Below, one piece after another: positions 23,684 through 27,596 of a stretch of 27,596 nucleotides of DNA (its first letter is position 1; the number at the start of each line of letters is the position of its first letter). This DNA is from an uncultured Prevotella sp. (GTDB lineage Bacteria > Bacteroidota > Bacteroidia > Bacteroidales > Bacteroidaceae): the NCBI GenBank assembly GCA_900544825.1, contig UQWP01000050.1, positions 1 to 27,596 on the forward strand, given 5' to 3'. The notes under the pieces were generated by a model, which made no database searches, was not told the DNA's origin, and saw only the letters and a program-made list of their open reading frames with translations. A program made the position numbers and the translations under genes.

Positions 23684-24973
23684 ATGAAGAAGAGTTATTT
23701 TCAAACGTATATATCGATACGCGAAGATTTGTTTTTGCATTACAATTCTTTTAGCGATAAGTATTTGCTTTTAAATAAGAAAAATCATCAGTTATATGAA
23801 ACTGATAGTATAGAATGTGTTCAATCTAAAGATTTAGAATTATATAAGAAACTCTGTGCTGCGCAGTTCTATGTAAATGATAATATTTCGGAATTGGATT
23901 CAATAATTAAGAAAAGAGTTGCTCAAAAGGAAGATACTTCATTATATCATCTTGTAATAAATACCACATTAGATTGTAATCTAAGATGCTGGTATTGTTA
24001 TGAGACAAAATTTAAGGGAAGCCAACTTAAACCTAGTGTAGTTGAGGCTATAAAGAACAACATAGTAATTCATTATAAGGATAATAATTATACAACTCTA
24101 AAAATATCATTCTTTGGAGGCGAACCTTTTATGAATTTCAAAGCAATAAAAAGCATCTTAATCTATGCTAAAACTTTTTGTGACTGCAAAAGCATTAAGT
24201 TAATAGCAGATTTCACGACAAACTCTACGCTTATAAATTCTACAATGATTGATTTCTTGAAGGATTACAATTGTATGTTTCAAATAACCCTAGATGGAGA
24301 TAAAGAACAGCATAATAAAGTAAAAGCGATTAAAGGTATTGATACATTTCAATTGGCTGTAAATAATATTTATAAGTTGACGGATGAAATACCTCTGTCC
24401 AAGATTTGGGTAAGAATCAATTATGATATGGATACCTTAAAAAATATAGATAATATTTACAATAAATTAGATGGACTTAATAGAAAAAAAGTACATTTGA
24501 TTCTGAGAAAAGTTTGGCAAATATCCTGTAATGAGATTGTGTCTGATGACTTGTTGAACGCCATTCAAAAGGGATTGGATAATAATTTTATTGTAGATTG
24601 TTATCCTTTGAACCCCAATAGAATGTGTTTTGCGGAACGCAAGAATCAAGTTTTAGTAAACTATGATGGAAAGATATTTAAGTGTTCTACATTACCTGCG
24701 TTTGATCAAGAGCACGCTTTAGGTGAAATAGACCAAATTTCTGGTACATTGAAGTGGTACAATGATAAGTTACAAAGCTATAGTAAGACTATTTTCCCCA
24801 ATAATTGCAAGGGATGTGCACTGTTTGGAACGTGCTATGGTGCATGTACACAAAAGATGCTAAAGCATCCTAATGGAGACTCTTGTATCATAGATGAGTT
24901 GGGATTGACCAAAGAACAATTTTTGATGTATAATTTTAAACTTAGTTTACAATACGAGAAACTTTTCAGATAG
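23684..24973 (+). CDS. Radical SAM/SPASM peptide maturase
   Basis: The 429-residue cytosolic enzyme has the radical SAM cluster motif CNLRCWYC (Cys 98, 102, 105), the SAM-contact motif GGEP (145-148), and a full SPASM domain: C315, G329-x4-C334, then C375-x2-C378-x5-C384-x3-C388 and a final C401. Those cysteines hold two auxiliary iron-sulfur clusters, as in enzymes that build thioether or carbon-carbon crosslinks in peptides. Residues 1-85 precede the core domain and could form a PqqD-like leader-binding module, though I cannot prove this. The precursor gene is 65 bases upstream and the outer-membrane barrel gene starts 5 bases after the stop, so they form an operon. The likely substrate is the 49-residue peptide. 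Strikingly AT-rich. Confidence 0.93.
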   Translation: MKKSYFQTYISIREDLFLHYNSFSDKYLLLNKKNHQLYETDSIECVQSKDLELYKKLCAAQFYVNDNISELDSIIKKRVAQKEDTSLYHLVINTTLDCNLRCWYCYETKFKGSQLKPSVVEAIKNNIVIHYKDNNYTTLKISFFGGEPFMNFKAIKSILIYAKTFCDCKSIKLIADFTTNSTLINSTMIDFLKDYNCMFQITLDGDKEQHNKVKAIKGIDTFQLAVNNIYKLTDEIPLSKIWVRINYDMDTLKNIDNIYNKLDGLNRKKVHLILRKVWQISCNEIVSDDLLNAIQKGLDNNFIVDCYPLNPNRMCFAERKNQVLVNYDGKIFKCSTLPAFDQEHALGEIDQISGTLKWYNDKLQSYSKTIFPNNCKGCALFGTCYGACTQKMLKHPNGDSCIIDELGLTKEQFLMYNFKLSLQYEKLFR

Positions 24974-24978
24974 TACTT

Positions 24979-27290
24979 ATGCGTATGAGACAGATTTTTT
25001 TGTTTATGGTAATGCTTTTGGCAGGATCTAATGTTTTTGCTCAAAGTATAAATGGTAGAATTGTTGACGAAAAAGGAAATCCTTTGCCATTTGCCAATGT
25101 AATGATGCTAAATAGAACAGACTCAACCTTTATTTCTGGTACAATTAGTGGCGAAGATGGATATTTTAAACTAAAGGTGGAATGCAAAAATCAGATTGTC
25201 AAAGTTTCATTATTGGGATATAAGCCCATTTATATAAATGGGCAGAATGACAATTTAGGAACAATAACCCTCCTTGAGGAGTCAAAAGTATTAAAAGATG
25301 TGGTTATAAAAGGAAATCTTCCTCGGTATAAATCTACTTCCGAAGGCGTGCAGGCCAATGTGGAAGGAACTGTTCTCAGTAAAATGGGAACGGCTGAAGA
25401 TGTTTTGTTGCATATTCCAGGAATAGTAAAGAAAGAAAACAATTATGAGGTTTTGGGAAAAGGGACTCCTATTATTTATATCAATAGTAAAAAGCTGCAA
25501 GATTTATCAGAATTGAATAGGTTGGCTTCTGACGATATAACTAATGTTGAATTGTTGATGGAACCTGGTGCTGCTTATGATGCAAGCGTAAATGCTGTTA
25601 TTAAAATTAAAACTATCAGAAAGCAAGGAGATGGTTTGGGGGTAGTTTGTCGTCATGTATATAGTCAGGCACATCAAAATGGTCTACAAGAACAACTTGA
25701 CATCAATTATCGTAATTCAGGTTTAGATTTATTCGGCTCTTTATTTTATGACCTCTCTCATGACAGACAAGAGCAAAGAGTTTCTCAGAAAGTTACTGGC
25801 TCTCAGTTGTTAGATTTGGAAGATGCACTTTTAATTAAGATGAGAAGTGAAGGTTTTAAGGGTACTGTTGGCTTCAGCTATGACATAAATGAGAATCATT
25901 CTTTTGGTGCTACATATATAGCCGCTTGTCCTACTTATACTAGAGGAGGTTGGAATAATGATATAAACGTCTTCAAAGACAATGTTAATATCGAGTATCT
26001 TTTGAATACTTTCACCTACATTGGAAGTAAAAGACCTACAAACGACTTTTCAACTTATTATAGTGGAAAAATAGGCAAGATAAACATAGACTGGAATGGT
26101 GAAGCATATTTAAGAAAAATGGGAAATCATCAATCTTCGCAAGAAACAGAACGTATGTCGGGGAAATACAAGATGTTAATACGCAATATGTTGCAGATAG
26201 TCGCCTGTTTGCATCAAAGATAGTTGTAACTATGCCTATATGGAAAGGCAAATTGCAGCTAGGAAGTGAGTATTCTAATATCGAACGCACAAGTCTTTAT
26301 GAGATAGAAGCTGTAGGTGACGACCTGCCTTCCAATTCTGATGATAAGATAAAGGAAAGCAATGTTTCCGCTTTTGCTTCCTATATGATGAACTTTGATA
26401 AGTCGCAATTAGATGCTGGCTTAAGATACGAATATGTCGTGTCAGACTATTTTAACAAGAAAGTCTATATGCCAGAGCAAAGCAAGTCTTATAGTAATTT
26501 CTTTCCTTACGTAGCATTTTCTTTTCCAATAAAGAACACTACTGTCAATTTTAACTATAATGTCAAGGTTCGTCGTCCTTCCTATAATATACTGAGTGGG
26601 AATGTGCAGTATAATGATAAATATACATACCAAGGTGGAAACCCCTTAACACAACCTGCTTATCTCCATACTATTGCGATGAATGCTTCTTATCGTTGGA
26701 TTCGCTTTTATACGAGCTGGAGATATACCAAGAATGCATTCTATCAGTGTGTAGAACCTTACGAGAAAAATGCAGAAATAACGGTTTATACATATCGTAA
26801 TCATCCACATTACCAAAGTATGAATTTGGGTATGACGCTATCACCTAAAGTTGGGGGTTGGCAGCCTATGTTAGATTTGAGTATTATAAAACATTTTTTT
26901 TCTATTGGGGATGTAAAATATAACAAACCGTTTTTCTTCATGACATTCAATAATTCTTTTCAGTTGCCTTATGGCATTGTTGCCAATTTTGATATCGATT
27001 ATGTGACAAAGGGTCATTCTACAACTATTGAATGGGCAGAGACAGGTGGGTTGAATTTGTCTCTATATAAAAGTTTTTTCAACGAGAGGTTATCAATAAA
27101 TCTTCAGGGTAGAGATTTGTTCGCATCATATCGTGGTTCAAACACTATGCGTTATGCCAATCGAGAAATCTATCAATGGAAATATTCCGATACAAGAAAA
27201 TTGATTCTTACCATTCGATATAGAATCAATCCCTCTTGTAACAAATATAAGGGAACTGGGGCTGGACAAGAACAGAAAAGTAGAATGTAA
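24979..27290 (+). pseudogene. TonB-dependent-receptor-like outer-membrane barrel protein, split by a frameshift
   Basis: Two adjoining frames make one family member. The first (24979-26223) has a signal peptide ending VFAQ, a CarboxypepD-regulatory domain (SINGRIVDEKGNPLPFANV; about residues 23-100), a TonB-type plug (about 110-215, MEPGAAYDASVNAVIKIKT) and the first barrel strands. The second frame (usable from about 26160 to 27290) continues the barrel, including WKGKLQLGSEYSN and SAFASYMMNFDKSQLDAGLRYEY. Together they give roughly 765-770 residues, normal for this family. The switch lies at GGGG, 26160-26163: one more G would read ERMSGEIQDVNTQ and restore a single frame. It could be a real mutation, a phase-variable G run, or a sequencing error. 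Its role in the locus may be uptake or passage of the peptide across the outer membrane. Confidence 0.8.
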
Positions 27291-27298
27291 ATTCGGAT

Positions 27299-27596
27299 AT
27301 GCTAAAAATGAGCAAGATAGCGATAGTATTTCAGCACGATTCTATGCAATGCGGTATAGCCTGCTTGCAAATAATATGTAAATATTTCGGCAGGGAATAC
27401 TCTTCGGATTCTCTGTCGAAACTTTGTTTTGCTTCTACAGAGGGGGTGTCTTTATTAGCTATCAATGAGGCTGCCAATACTCTTGGCTTGCATACAACAT
27501 GTGCTAGAACTACAATCATGATGCTAAGTGAAGCCCCTTTGCCTTGCATCCTTCATTGGAACCAGAACCATTTCGTGGTATTATATAAGGTGAAGA
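27299..27596 (+). CDS. C39 peptidase domain, start of a probable bacteriocin-processing ABC exporter (partial)
   Basis: The 99 residues in the window are a C39 cysteine protease domain: oxyanion Gln12 six residues before catalytic Cys18 (QHDSMQCGIACLQ), the usual KYFGREYS helix, and the His box LHWNQNHFVVL with catalytic His91. In this family the domain cuts double-glycine leaders and is normally followed by ABC membrane and ATPase domains, making a 650-750-residue transporter; those parts lie beyond the window edge, so the exporter is inferred. An in-frame ATG at 27308 is an alternative start. The gene begins 8 bases after the barrel gene and should remove the leader after GG of the precursor while exporting it across the inner membrane. 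Confidence 0.9.
   Translation, partial: MLKMSKIAIVFQHDSMQCGIACLQIICKYFGREYSSDSLSKLCFASTEGVSLLAINEAANTLGLHTTCARTTIMMLSEAPLPCILHWNQNHFVVLYKVK

Overview
The window looks like a chromosomal segment from a gut or oral Bacteroidales bacterium, most likely in the Prevotella/Segatella group. The reasons are: promoters with the Bacteroidetes-type TAnnTTTG -7 box (several with a TTTG box about 20 bases upstream), few Shine-Dalgarno sites, Bacteroidales-typical families (DUF4292, DUF3244, hybrid-two-component-like propeller regulators, a SusC remnant, CarboxypepD-reg/TonB barrel proteins) and no other phylum signal. No database search was possible, so the genus is an inference.

Positions 1-11.9 kb are housekeeping or core-like. 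A DUF4292 lipoprotein and an EnvC-like LytM protein run forward into a perfect 18-bp terminator hairpin. This hairpin is shared with a convergent M20 deacetylase (ArgE-like). Divergent from that is a forward group: long-chain acyl-CoA synthetase, prfB (RF2), a 49-residue membrane protein and a CYTH protein. Two tandem SNF/NSS-family sodium symporters follow, then a strong terminator and a reverse-strand helix-hairpin-helix protein. tRNA-Pro(CGG) and tRNA-Phe(GAA) are transcribed divergently from two well-formed promoters.

Positions 12.4-19.5 kb form a small galactan-utilisation locus: the first ~40 codons of a SusC-type receptor gene (the rest is gone), a GH53 endo-galactanase lipoprotein, a GH2 beta-galactosidase, and a propeller/Y_Y_Y/AraC membrane regulator that lacks the histidine kinase and receiver domains of a normal hybrid two-component system. 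A 21-bp-period array of four TTCA-N7-TGAA elements lies before the regulator. Next comes a ThiD-like domain fused to an AraC DNA-binding domain; its kinase motifs are degenerate, so it looks like a ligand-sensing regulator.

At about 20.5-20.9 kb there is a non-coding junction with a four-copy 23-bp repeat, a 117-bp element made of three GGACAAATT palindromes, and a terminator-like hairpin. Beyond it the DNA becomes visibly AT-richer, and a RiPP (ribosomally made, modified peptide) locus begins: a lipoprotein TPR/transmembrane/HTH regulator, a secreted DUF3244 protein, a 49-residue precursor with a double-glycine leader and a CGC-containing core, a radical SAM/SPASM maturase with all expected cysteines, an outer-membrane TonB-type barrel protein broken by a one-base frameshift in a G run, and the start of a C39-peptidase protein (expected to be the leader-cutting ABC exporter) that runs off the window. 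This locus is the most interesting part: a leader peptide, its modifying enzyme, its likely exporter, an envelope protein and a membrane-bound regulator in one cluster. The precursor is too short for a routine ORF threshold.
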